A DNA stretch of 14,368 nt from Elusimicrobiota bacterium (GTDB taxonomy: Bacteria > Elusimicrobiota > Elusimicrobia > UBA1565 > UBA9628), in NCBI GenBank assembly GCA_028717865.1, contig JAQUMZ010000020.1, forward strand, positions 1 through 14,368, written 5' to 3'. The notes beneath the pieces were generated by a model. The model was given only the letters and a program-made list of their open reading frames with translations. It did no database searches and was not told where the DNA came from. Both the position numbers and the translations under genes were made by a program. Position 1 is the stretch's first letter. Every line of letters begins with the position of its first letter. Shown in pieces: positions 7,032-13,621 of this stretch.

Positions 7032-7766
7032 TTACAGCAGGGAGCCGGACAAGGGCGGGCGCCCACGCGCGGCCTCGTCGGCCGCCTCGACGCGATGGAC
7101 CACGGCCCGGCCCCGGCTGATGCGAAAATGAACGTCGTAGTGGAGCACGAAGAAGGCGAGTTCCTTCCGCGGCCGCAACTGGCTGCGGTCCCGGGGATTG
7201 CGCGGGTCATGGCTGAGGCAGCCCGCGATTATGGCCTGGACCCGGCGCAAACGGCCCGCGGGAACCAGCCGACGCAGGTCCGCCAGGGCGGCCTTCATGA
7301 ACTCCACCCTCAAGCGCGGCGCCGGACAGCGCCCGACCCAACCCTGCCGGAAGCGCCCGGGCCGATCGCAGGAAGCAATGTAGGGCTTGATGTCGAGCAC
7401 GGGCGTGTCGTTGACCAGGTCGACGCCGGCCAGGTGCAAAACGTCGCCCTCCACGCGGACCAGCCGCGCCAAGGTCAACCCGATCGGAGTCGGCCGGTGC
7501 GGGGAACGCGTGGCGAAGACCCCGATGGTCTTTCCGCGCAGACGCGGGGGATGCACCACGCAAGGCGGCGTCTTGTTGGTATTTAGATTAAAAAGGAAGA
7601 GCAGCCAGACATGGCTGAATTCCTCGAGCCCGCGCAGGGAGTGCTCGGGAAAAAACTCCTTGCTCACGCGCAGCCGGGCCGCCGATTCCGGCACCAAGGC
7701 CCCCTGGCGGGGCGTCCCGAACTTTTCGCGAAAGCACGATTCGATCCGCCCGATGATCCGCAGCAT
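7032..7766 (-). CDS. trmO: tRNA (N6-threonylcarbamoyladenosine37-N6)-methyltransferase TrmO (TsaA/YaeB family)
   Basis: A 244-aa protein. TrmO transfers methyl from S-adenosylmethionine to t6A37 of some threonine tRNAs. The N-terminal half matches the UPF0066/TsaA fold closely: IGRIESCFREKFGTPRQG at the start, LEEFSHVWLLFLF, the signature PPRLRGKTIGVFATRSPHRP followed by TPIGLT, then LDIKPY. The C-terminal part (LAFFVLHYDVHFRI) matches the extra domain of the E. coli-type long form. Start ATG 7766 puts the conserved IGRIES segment at the N-terminus. ATG 7784 or GTG 7811 would add residues that coincide with promoter sequence, so I reject them. No Shine-Dalgarno is seen. Confidence 0.93.
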   Translation of the reverse strand: MLRIIGRIESCFREKFGTPRQGALVPESAARLRVSKEFFPEHSLRGLEEFSHVWLLFLFNLNTNKTPPCVVHPPRLRGKTIGVFATRSPHRPTPIGLTLARLVRVEGDVLHLAGVDLVNDTPVLDIKPYIASCDRPGRFRQGWVGRCPAPRLRVEFMKAALADLRRLVPAGRLRRVQAIIAGCLSHDPRNPRDRSQLRPRKELAFFVLHYDVHFRISRGRAVVHRVEAADEAARGRPPLSGSLL

Positions 7767-7782
7767 GCCCAAGACTCGCGAC

Positions 7783-7811
7783 ATCATACAATCTTGGTGC
7801 CCCGCTTTCAC
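7783..7811 (-). promoter_or_regulatory. trmO promoter inside repeat copy C
   Basis: On the minus strand, GTGAAA (7811-7806) is a -35 candidate, followed by a 17-bp spacer and a -10 TATGAT (7788-7783). The predicted transcript would begin about 10 nt before the trmO ATG. The -35 and spacer are the conserved repeat core TGAAAGCGGGGCACCAA. Confidence 0.5.
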
Positions 7812-7851
7812 GTATTCACGAATCTTGGTGCCCCGCTTTCACGTATTCACG
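7790..7851. repeat. Perfect 31-bp tandem duplication in the trmO upstream region
   Basis: Positions 7790-7820 and 7821-7851 are identical 31-bp units, each starting AATCTTGGTGCCCCGC and ending CGTATTCACG. Each holds one minus-strand copy of the core TGAAAGCGGGGCACCAA. On the minus strand, a third CGTGAA(A)TA-type motif continues upstream to 7860. Only the gene-proximal copy is followed by a -10 box. Confidence 0.9.
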
Positions 7852-7868
7852 TATTTCACGAATTCAAA

Positions 7869-7915
7869 CGCGAGTTTCTGAAGATATTGAAAGCGTGGCA
7901 CCAATAGGGTTAAAT
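7869..7915 (+). promoter_or_regulatory. Repeat copy B acting as promoter of the 88-aa gene
   Basis: Positions 7869-7904 match 10870-10905 at 34 of 36 bases. It contains -35 TTGAAA (7887-7892), a 17-bp spacer and a moderate -10 TTAAAT (7910-7915), which lies 6 nt before ATG 7922. It faces away from the two minus-strand copies, so this divergent region (7790-7904) can also pair as an inverted repeat (16 of 17 bases in the core). Confidence 0.55.
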
Positions 7916-7921
7916 GGGCCC

Positions 7922-8188
7922 ATGGACTCGCGTCGAGCCAGGGAAGTCGCGGCTTTCATCCGGGAAAACACCGGCACCGTGCCCTGGCCGAAAGCGGAGG
8001 AAATCCTTCTTGAGCGCGGCTACAGTGCCGAGGAAATACAGGCCGGGCTCGACCAGGTCCTTCCGGGACAATCGGCGAGACGCCGTTCGGCCAGGATTCG
8101 GGGCGGTTTGGTCGGCGCCGCGGCGGGCGTGGCCGTCTGGCTGCTGCTGCGGCTGGTCCTCAACTCAGGGATACTCGCGGCGCGCTAG
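7922..8188 (+). CDS. Small protein with C-terminal membrane helix, function unknown
   Basis: An 88-aa protein. Residues 1-50 look like a small helical soluble domain (REVAAFIRENTG, AEEILLERGYSAEEIQAGLDQVL). A basic SARRRSARIRGG segment follows, then one membrane helix (about 63-82) to the C-terminus. I do not recognise a family. ATG 7922 is chosen because a -10-like TTAAAT ends 6 nt before it; an earlier in-frame ATG at 7895 would lie inside the conserved repeat. Its last 24 nt overlap the 3' end of the convergent RmlD-type gene. Confidence 0.6.
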   Translation: MDSRRAREVAAFIRENTGTVPWPKAEEILLERGYSAEEIQAGLDQVLPGQSARRRSARIRGGLVGAAAGVAVWLLLRLVLNSGILAAR

Positions 8189-9046
8189 CTCCAGCCCCCC
8201 GCGCAAAGACAGCAGCTCGATTCCGAGCAAACCGGAAAGCCGCGTCGAATCCAGGGACGTGTCGCGCGGCCGCGGCGCCGGCAGGCGCGCTTGGTCCATG
8301 CTCGCGGGCTCCAAAAGGTCCTCGGGAAAGCCGAAGACCCGGCAGGCTTCCCGGGCGAACTCCCAGCGCGAGGCGCGGGTGGCGCCGGTCCAGTGGAAAA
8401 CGCCGGAAATTTCGCCGCGGCCCAACAGCGCCGATATTACCCTCGGCAGTTGGGCGCAGGACGTGGCGGTGCGCCACTGGTCGCTGAACACGCGCGCCCG
8501 CTCGCCCCGAGACAAGACCGCCAGCAGCGCGTCGAGAAAGCTTTTTCGGCTCCCGAACGAATGCCCGTACACCGTCGCCACGCGCAGCACCGCGGCGCTC
8601 CCGCCGGCGTCGAGCGCCGCGGCCTCCGCTTCGAGCTTGGTCCGGCCGTAAACGCAGATCGGACGGGGCGGCGCGTCCTCCGTGGACATGGGCTGCCCGC
8701 CGTCAAAGACCAGGTCCGTGGAAAAGAAGACGAGCCGCGCCCCGGCGCGGGCGCAGAGCCCGGCCAGCAGGGCGGTGGCGTCCCGATTGACGCGAAAAGC
8801 CAGGTCCGGCGCGCGCTCGCAGGCGTCGGGATCGGCCATCGCGGCCGCGTGCACCACCGCCTCGGGAGCGGCACCGGCGAAAACCCGCTCGATTTGGCCC
8901 GGGTCGGTTAGATCCAACGGCAAGAGCCCCGGCTCGGCGCGGGTCGAGCGCGTCCCGATAATATCCCAGTCCCGAACCAGCTCGCGCCGCAAGCGGCCGC
9001 CGATAAATCCCGACGCTCCCGTCAACAGCAGCCTCGGCTTGCCCAC
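8165..9046 (-). CDS. RmlD-type NAD(P)-dependent sugar-nucleotide reductase (extended SDR)
   Basis: A 293-aa protein of the dTDP-4-dehydrorhamnose reductase family. It has an N-terminal Rossmann dinucleotide loop TGASGFIGG (9-17), a VVHAAAMADPDACE segment typical of RmlD, STDLVFDG, and the catalytic Y-x-x-x-K as YGRTK (Y133, K137). The length is normal for RmlD. RmlD proper makes dTDP-L-rhamnose, but close relatives act on other sugars, and MAT2B-like proteins have lost activity. No rmlA, rmlB or rmlC lies in the window, so the substrate is unproven. The start is taken as GTG 9046, just before KPRLLLTG; ATG 9115 would add 23 residues overlapping the ispH promoter. It is divergent from ispH (72-nt gap) and convergent with, and overlapping, the 88-aa gene. 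Confidence 0.85.
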   Translation of the reverse strand: MGKPRLLLTGASGFIGGRLRRELVRDWDIIGTRSTRAEPGLLPLDLTDPGQIERVFAGAAPEAVVHAAAMADPDACERAPDLAFRVNRDATALLAGLCARAGARLVFFSTDLVFDGGQPMSTEDAPPRPICVYGRTKLEAEAAALDAGGSAAVLRVATVYGHSFGSRKSFLDALLAVLSRGERARVFSDQWRTATSCAQLPRVISALLGRGEISGVFHWTGATRASRWEFAREACRVFGFPEDLLEPASMDQARLPAPRPRDTSLDSTRLSGLLGIELLSLRGGLELARREYP

Positions 9047-9106
9047 GCCGGATATCGTAGCAAAGGCGGAGAAAAGCAAATAAAGCAAGGAACGTCCCCA
9101 AAGCGA

Positions 9107-9112
9107 TATAAT
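9107..9112 (+). promoter_or_regulatory. ispH -10 box, leaderless arrangement
   Basis: A perfect TATAAT ends 6 nt before ATG 9119, so transcription should begin at or next to the start codon. No -35 is recognisable at 16-18 bp. There is no Shine-Dalgarno. Confidence 0.55.
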
Positions 9113-9118
9113 CATGTC

Positions 9119-10843
9119 ATGGACAAGGATCCCGCGGTCGTCCTGGCCCAGACCGCCGGGTTTTGCCCGGGAGTCAAGAAAGCCATCGACCAGGTCCTGG
9201 AACTGGCCCAAGCCGGCAAAGCCCCGATCTATACCCTGGGCCCGCTGATCCACAACACGCAGGTCATCGAGATGCTCAAGCAGAAAGGCATCCGCGCGGT
9301 TGATGCCCTGGACGAGATCAAGGGCCAGGCCGGGGTCATCGTCATCCGGGCCCACGGGATCACCCCGAGCCTCGAGGCCGAGGTCCGCGCCCGGGGCCTG
9401 GAGGTCATCGACTCGACCTGCCCCCTCGTCAAGAACGTCCATTCCGTGATCGGAAAATACGCCGCGCTGGGCTACGCCACGGTCATAGTTGGCGACAAGG
9501 GCCACGCCGAGGTCGTCGGCCTGCTGGGCTACGCGGGCGAGCGCGCCTTCGTGGTGGCCGACTCCGAGGAGGCGCGCCGCCTGCCCGCGCTCGACAAGGT
9601 CAACATCGTGGCGCAAACCACCCAGGAGGAAGACGCCTTCCTTAAGACTGCCGAGACGGTCAAGAGCCGCGCCCGCGAGGCCGTGATTTCCAACACCATC
9701 TGCAAGCCCACCCGCGACCGCCAGCGCGAGACGCAGGAGCTGGCCGGCAAGGTGGACCTGATGGTCATCGTCGGCGCCAAGCATTCGGCCAACACGACGC
9801 GCCTGACCGCCCTGTGCCGGCGGCTCTGCCCGCGCACGATCCACATCGAGACCGAGGCGGAGGCCGACCCCGCCGCGGTGCGCTCCGCGCGCCGCATCGG
9901 CATCACCGCCGGCGCCTCCACCCCGGGCTGGATGACGGACCGGGTCATGGGCCGCATCAAGGAGCTGCGCAAAAAGGAGGCGGTCTCCCCCTTCCACGCC
10001 CTGGAGCGGCTCATCGAACTGCTGGTGGATTCCTGCGCCTATACCGGGCTTTCCGCCGTCGGCCTGACCTACGTCTGCATGAAGCTGCAGGGCGTGCGGG
10101 TGGAGGACCGCCTGCTCATTCTGGCCGGCCTCTTCGTCTTCAGCCTGCACCTTATCAACCGCGTGGCCGAAAAGGGCGTGGGGGCGGTCGAAAGCCGCAA
10201 GGTCGAGCTGTTCGAGAAACACCAGCGGCCCCTGATCGGAGCGGCCTTCATATCGGGCCTGCTGGCCTTGGGGCTGGCCCTTTTCCTGGGCACCAAGATT
10301 TTCGCGGTGGTATTCTGCTGCTGGATACTGGGGGCGCTGTTTCCGTTCCGCTCCCTTCACGGCCAGGCCGGACGCGTGGATTTCCCCGGCTCGCGCGACA
10401 TCGTCACCGCCCTGGGCTGGGGCATGGTCTGCGCCTGCCTGCCCGCCCTCCACCAGGGCATAGTCTTCTCCAAGGCCAACTACCTGGCCGTGGTCTTCGC
10501 CATCCTGCTGGTCTTCATACGCTCGGTCATGCTGGGCATCTCGGCGGTGCATAGCGACATGATCGTGGGACGCGAGAACTTTTACAAGGCCCTGGGGGCC
10601 CGGACGACCTACGCGATCCTGGCCTCCATCCAATCCCTGCTGACCGCGGTCTTGATCGTGCTCCTGGCCATGGGCTGGAAGAGCCGGCTCGTGGGCTCGC
10701 TTCTGGCCGGCAACCTGGCCTTCGCGGCGGGCTCCTCCACATGCCATTTCCGAGGCACCCCGAAAGGATTTTGGGCCGAGGCCGCGGTCGACGGCCAATT
10801 CCTGCTGCTGGCCCTGCTGGCTTGGCTCGGAGGCCGCCTGTGA
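9119..10843 (+). CDS. ispH: IspH (HMBPP reductase) fused to a C-terminal UbiA-like membrane domain
   Basis: A 574-aa protein. Residues 6-285 are a complete IspH: the three iron-sulfur cysteines C16 (AGFCPGV), C101 (STCPLV) and C195 (NTICKPT); substrate residues H45, H79 and H129; E131 (HAEV); T167/T168 (QTTQEE); and a GAKHSANTTRL loop in place of the usual NSSNS. IspH reduces HMBPP to IPP and DMAPP, the last MEP-pathway step. Residues 295-574 carry about eight hydrophobic segments with the UbiA prenyltransferase layout. Motif 1 is N347...HQRPLIG (usual N-D-x-x-D...RPL). Motif 2 is SDMIVGRENFYKALG (479-493; usual D-x-x-x-D-R-x-x-G-x-x-T...LG). Most metal-binding Asp are lost: motif 1 reads NRVAEKG, and in motif 2 only D480 remains. 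The membrane part may therefore be inactive as a transferase or act differently. Typical IspH is about 280-320 aa. Confidence 0.9.
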   Translation: MDKDPAVVLAQTAGFCPGVKKAIDQVLELAQAGKAPIYTLGPLIHNTQVIEMLKQKGIRAVDALDEIKGQAGVIVIRAHGITPSLEAEVRARGLEVIDSTCPLVKNVHSVIGKYAALGYATVIVGDKGHAEVVGLLGYAGERAFVVADSEEARRLPALDKVNIVAQTTQEEDAFLKTAETVKSRAREAVISNTICKPTRDRQRETQELAGKVDLMVIVGAKHSANTTRLTALCRRLCPRTIHIETEAEADPAAVRSARRIGITAGASTPGWMTDRVMGRIKELRKKEAVSPFHALERLIELLVDSCAYTGLSAVGLTYVCMKLQGVRVEDRLLILAGLFVFSLHLINRVAEKGVGAVESRKVELFEKHQRPLIGAAFISGLLALGLALFLGTKIFAVVFCCWILGALFPFRSLHGQAGRVDFPGSRDIVTALGWGMVCACLPALHQGIVFSKANYLAVVFAILLVFIRSVMLGISAVHSDMIVGRENFYKALGARTTYAILASIQSLLTAVLIVLLAMGWKSRLVGSLLAGNLAFAAGSSTCHFRGTPKGFWAEAAVDGQFLLLALLAWLGGRL

Positions 10844-10869
10844 AGGCGGCAGGCCCGGCGCGAGCCTGG

Positions 10870-10917
10870 CGCGAGTTTATGAAGTTATTGAAAGCGTGGC
10901 ACCAAGACTGTTATACT
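10870..10917 (+). promoter_or_regulatory. Repeat copy A acting as promoter of the knottin-like lipoprotein
   Basis: Positions 10870-10905 match 7869-7904 at 34 of 36 bases. It supplies -35 TTGAAA (10888-10893), an 18-bp spacer containing the core GCGTGGCACCAA, and -10 TATACT (10912-10917), 9 nt before ATG 10927. The rest of the 10844-10926 gap shows nothing else. Confidence 0.6.
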
Positions 10918-10926
10918 GGTCGGCGC

Positions 10927-11373
10927 ATGCCGACACTGGTTGCATTGCTTCTCATGTTCGCGACGGCGGGTTGCGATATGCCCGCCCCCGAAGCGGATGT
11001 AAACATTCCCCCGGGAGCCACGGTCTCCTGCCTGCCCAAGGGCGGCCACTGCGCCTCGGCGGGAGACTGCTGCGGGACCCTGACCTGCGCCAACTCGGTC
11101 TGCACCGACGGCGGCTGCATGGGGCTGGGCCAGCATTGCTCCGGCGGCTCCGACTGCTGCGGCACCCTGCAGTGCCAGGGCGGGACCTGCACGAACGGCT
11201 CCTGCAAGGGCGAGGGCCAGCACTGCTCGAGCTCCGGCGACTGCTGCGGCCTGCTGGCCTGCGACGGAACCGGGGTCTGCTCCGACGGTTCCTGCAAGGG
11301 CATGGGGCAGCATTGCTCGAGCTCCAGCGACTGCTGCGGCACCCTGCTCTGCAACAGCGGGACCTGCCGGTAG
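10927..11373 (+). CDS. Predicted lipoprotein with four tandem knottin-like (inhibitor cystine knot pattern) units
   Basis: A 148-aa protein. A short hydrophobic leader, MPTLVALLLMFATAGC, ends at C16, a plausible lipobox (T-A-G-C; Thr at -3 is unusual, and there is no basic n-region). After a short linker come four units: C35-C59, C64-C88, C93-C118 and C123-C147. Each is C-x6-C-x5-C-C-x4-C-x4(5)-C, with fixed residues GQHC, DCCG and a following 4-residue linker (TDGG, TNGS, SDGS). The protein ends one residue after the last Cys. This six-cysteine order with a central CC is that of inhibitor cystine knots such as conotoxins and spider toxins. All 24 unit cysteines are kept. The role is unknown: envelope-displayed binding protein, inhibitor, toxin or stability module are all possible. 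An in-frame ATG at 10879 would add basic residues (MKLLKAWHQDCYTGRR) but lies over the promoter repeat. Confidence 0.75.
   Translation: MPTLVALLLMFATAGCDMPAPEADVNIPPGATVSCLPKGGHCASAGDCCGTLTCANSVCTDGGCMGLGQHCSGGSDCCGTLQCQGGTCTNGSCKGEGQHCSSSGDCCGLLACDGTGVCSDGSCKGMGQHCSSSSDCCGTLLCNSGTCR
11029..11367 (+). repeat. Four tandem coding repeats (knottin-like units)
   Basis: The units lie at 11029-11103, 11116-11190, 11203-11280 and 11293-11367, with 12-nt linkers and a period of 87-90 nt. Units 2-4 share long DNA stretches (for example CAGCA(T/C)TGCTC and GACTGCTGCGGC), suggesting recent tandem duplication. Unit 1 is the most diverged. Confidence 0.85.
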
Positions 11374-11401
11374 CGGCGGCTCGCGCGGACGTCCCCAAAA
11401 C

Positions 11402-13621
11402 ATGAAGCGCCTGCGCCTGTGCGTTTTCGGGGCGGTGCAAGGGGTGGGCTTCCGGCCGTTCGTCTACCGCCTGGCCGGGGAACTGAAGCTCTCGGGCTGG
11501 GTGCTCAACGGCCCCTTCGGGGTGGTCATAGAGGCCGACGGAAATCCCGAGGTTTTGGAGCTCTTCGCGCGGCGCGTGCTGGCCGAGAAGCCCGCCGCCG
11601 CCGTGATCGCGGCCGCGGAGAGCGTCTGGCTCGACGCCGCCGGCTTCTCGGGCTTCGCGATCAAGGCCAGCGAGGCCGCCGCCGCGCCCTCGGCCTGGCT
11701 GCTGCCGGACCTGGCGACCTGCCCGGAGTGCCTGGCCGAGATACAGGACTCCGGCCAAAGGCGGTTCGGCTACGCCTTCACCAACTGCACCCTCTGCGGA
11801 CCGCGCTTCACCATCGTGACCGCCATACCCTACGACCGGCCCAACACGACCATGCGGGGCTTCGCCATGTGCCCGGCTTGCCGCGCCGAGTACGAGAACC
11901 CCTCCGACCGCCGCTTCCACGCCCAGCCTATCGCCTGTCCGGCCTGCGGGCCCAAGCTCTGGCTCGAGCCTGAAAGCGCAGGCGCGCCCATCGCGCGCGC
12001 GGCCGAACTCATACGCGGCGGGTCCGTGGTCGCGGTCAAGGGCATCGGGGGCTTTTTGCTGGTCTGCGACGCGCGCTCCTCCGCCGCGATCCGGGAGCTG
12101 CGCCGGCGCAAACGGCGCAGCGCCAAGCCCTTCGCGGTGATGTTCCCGGACCTGGCCGCGGTCCGCGCCGACTGCGCGGTCTCGGAGCTCGAGGCGGACT
12201 GGCTGGGCTCGGCGGCCGCGCCCATCGTGCTGCTGCGCCGGGTTCCGGGGGGCGCGGTCGCCGCGCAGGCCGCTCCGGGCAATCCCTGTCTGGGCGCCCT
12301 GCTGCCCTACGCCCCGCTGCACCACCTGCTCATGCGCCGCTTGGGCTTCCCGGTCATAGCCACCAGCGGCAACCTCAGCGAGGAGCCGATCGTCAAGGAC
12401 AACGAGCAGGCCCGCCTGAGCCTGAAGGGAATCGCCGACGCTTTCCTGATGAACGACCGGCCCATCGCCCGGCACGCCGACGACTCGATCGTGCGGCTCT
12501 CGCGGGGCCGCCAGCTGGTCCTGCGCCGCGCCCGCGGCCTGGCCCCCCTGCCCCTGCGCGTGGGCCGGCGCCTGCGGCCGGTCCTGGCCGTGGGCGCGCA
12601 CCTCAAGAGCACGGTGGCCGTCGCCTGGGAGCGCCAGATCGTGCTCAGCCAGCACTTGGGCGACCTGGAGACCGCGGCCAGCCTGGAGGCCTTCCGCGCC
12701 GCCGTGGCCGACCTGCGCGGCCTCTACGGCTTCAAGCCCGAGGCCGTGGCCTGCGACCTGCACCCCGACTACGCCTCGACGCGGCTGGCCGAGTCCATGG
12801 GCCTGCCCGTCGTGCGGGTGCAGCACCATCACGCCCACGTGGCGGCGGCCATGGCCGAGGCGGATATCGCGGACCCGGTGCTGGGTCTGGCCTGGGACGG
12901 GCTGGGCTTCGGGCCGGACGGCACCATCTGGGGCGGGGAATTCCTGCGCGTCGACGAGCGCGGCTACTCGCGCCTGGCCCGCCTGCGGCCCTTCCCCCTG
13001 CCCGGCGGCGAGGCGGCCGTGCGCGAGCCGCGGCGCTGCGCCCTGGGCCTGCTCTACGCGGCCGGCATGGACCTTTCGCGCGTCGAGCCCCTCTTCCCGA
13101 GAAACTGGGAAGCCGCCGCCCGCCTGCCCGGCTCGGCGTCGCTCGCCCCGCAGACCTCCAGCATGGGACGCCTCTTCGACGGCCTGGCGGCCTTGCTCGG
13201 CCTGCGCCGCGTAAACGATTTCGAGGGCCAGGCCGCCATGGACCTCGAGCACGCGATCGAAGCCGACGCGGGCGCCTACCCGTTCCCCCTGCGCGAGGGC
13301 GAGCCCGCCGTCGCGGACTGGGAGCCGCTGCTGGCCGCGGCCCTGGAGGATTTCGACGGCGGGACGCCTCCGGGCGTGGTCAGCGCGCGCTTCCACAACG
13401 CCTTGGCGGAGCTGGCGGTGGCGGCGGCGTGGCGGGCCGGACTGCCGAACGTGGTCCTGACCGGCGGCGTGTTTCAAAACGCCTACCTGACCGAGCGCGC
13501 CGCGCAACGTCTGGAGGCGGCGGGCTTCCAGGCGATCACGCACCAGCGGCTCCCCCCCAACGACGGCTGCATAGCCGCGGGCCAGGCCTTCGTGGCCGGC
13601 TTGGCGCGGACCGATGCCTGA
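11402..13621 (+). CDS. hypF: Carbamoyltransferase HypF, [NiFe]-hydrogenase maturation
   Basis: A 739-aa protein of normal HypF length (about 750) with all domains in order. The acylphosphatase domain (4-90) has VQGVGFRPF with R18 and catalytic N36. Two zinc-finger pairs follow: C107/C110 with C129/C132, and C157/C160 with C179/C182. A YrdC-like domain (about 190-375) contains GGSVVAVKGIGGFLLVCDA and KRRSAKPFAVMF. The C-terminal Kae1/HypF-type carbamoyltransferase domain has VQHHHAH (H475, H476, H477, H479), LAWDGLGFGPDG and GGVFQNAYL. HypF makes a carbamoyl-adenylate and passes the carbamoyl group to HypE, the source of the CN ligands of the NiFe site. No other hyp or hydrogenase gene is in the window. 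No Shine-Dalgarno is visible before ATG 11402. The stop overlaps the next gene by 8 nt. Confidence 0.97.
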   Translation: MKRLRLCVFGAVQGVGFRPFVYRLAGELKLSGWVLNGPFGVVIEADGNPEVLELFARRVLAEKPAAAVIAAAESVWLDAAGFSGFAIKASEAAAAPSAWLLPDLATCPECLAEIQDSGQRRFGYAFTNCTLCGPRFTIVTAIPYDRPNTTMRGFAMCPACRAEYENPSDRRFHAQPIACPACGPKLWLEPESAGAPIARAAELIRGGSVVAVKGIGGFLLVCDARSSAAIRELRRRKRRSAKPFAVMFPDLAAVRADCAVSELEADWLGSAAAPIVLLRRVPGGAVAAQAAPGNPCLGALLPYAPLHHLLMRRLGFPVIATSGNLSEEPIVKDNEQARLSLKGIADAFLMNDRPIARHADDSIVRLSRGRQLVLRRARGLAPLPLRVGRRLRPVLAVGAHLKSTVAVAWERQIVLSQHLGDLETAASLEAFRAAVADLRGLYGFKPEAVACDLHPDYASTRLAESMGLPVVRVQHHHAHVAAAMAEADIADPVLGLAWDGLGFGPDGTIWGGEFLRVDERGYSRLARLRPFPLPGGEAAVREPRRCALGLLYAAGMDLSRVEPLFPRNWEAAARLPGSASLAPQTSSMGRLFDGLAALLGLRRVNDFEGQAAMDLEHAIEADAGAYPFPLREGEPAVADWEPLLAAALEDFDGGTPPGVVSARFHNALAELAVAAAWRAGLPNVVLTGGVFQNAYLTERAAQRLEAAGFQAITHQRLPPNDGCIAAGQAFVAGLARTDA

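Noticed and set aside
8165..10798. An 877-codon open frame on the minus strand covering ispH
   Set aside because: Only the part from about 9046 down to 8165 reads as a protein family (RmlD). The rest is antisense to the clearly coding ispH and has the compositional look of a GC-rich shadow frame.
7869..10905. Repeat as a remnant of a coding sequence (both plus copies can be read as REF-M/L-K-L/I-LKAWHQ)
   Set aside because: The two mismatches are conservative in that frame, which is curious, but the frames have no start or length and the minus copies do not continue the peptide. Promoter placement explains the copies better.
7869..10920. Sigma-54 (-24/-12) promoter reading of the repeat (TGGCAC...TTG)
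   Set aside because: TGGCAC is present, but the -12 GC is missing in every copy, and sigma-70 type -35 and -10 boxes with 17-18 bp spacing fit better.
10952..13543. An 863-codon open frame on the minus strand covering hypF and the lipoprotein
   Set aside because: It is antisense to an unmistakable HypF and shows no recognisable domains; it is a GC-rich shadow.
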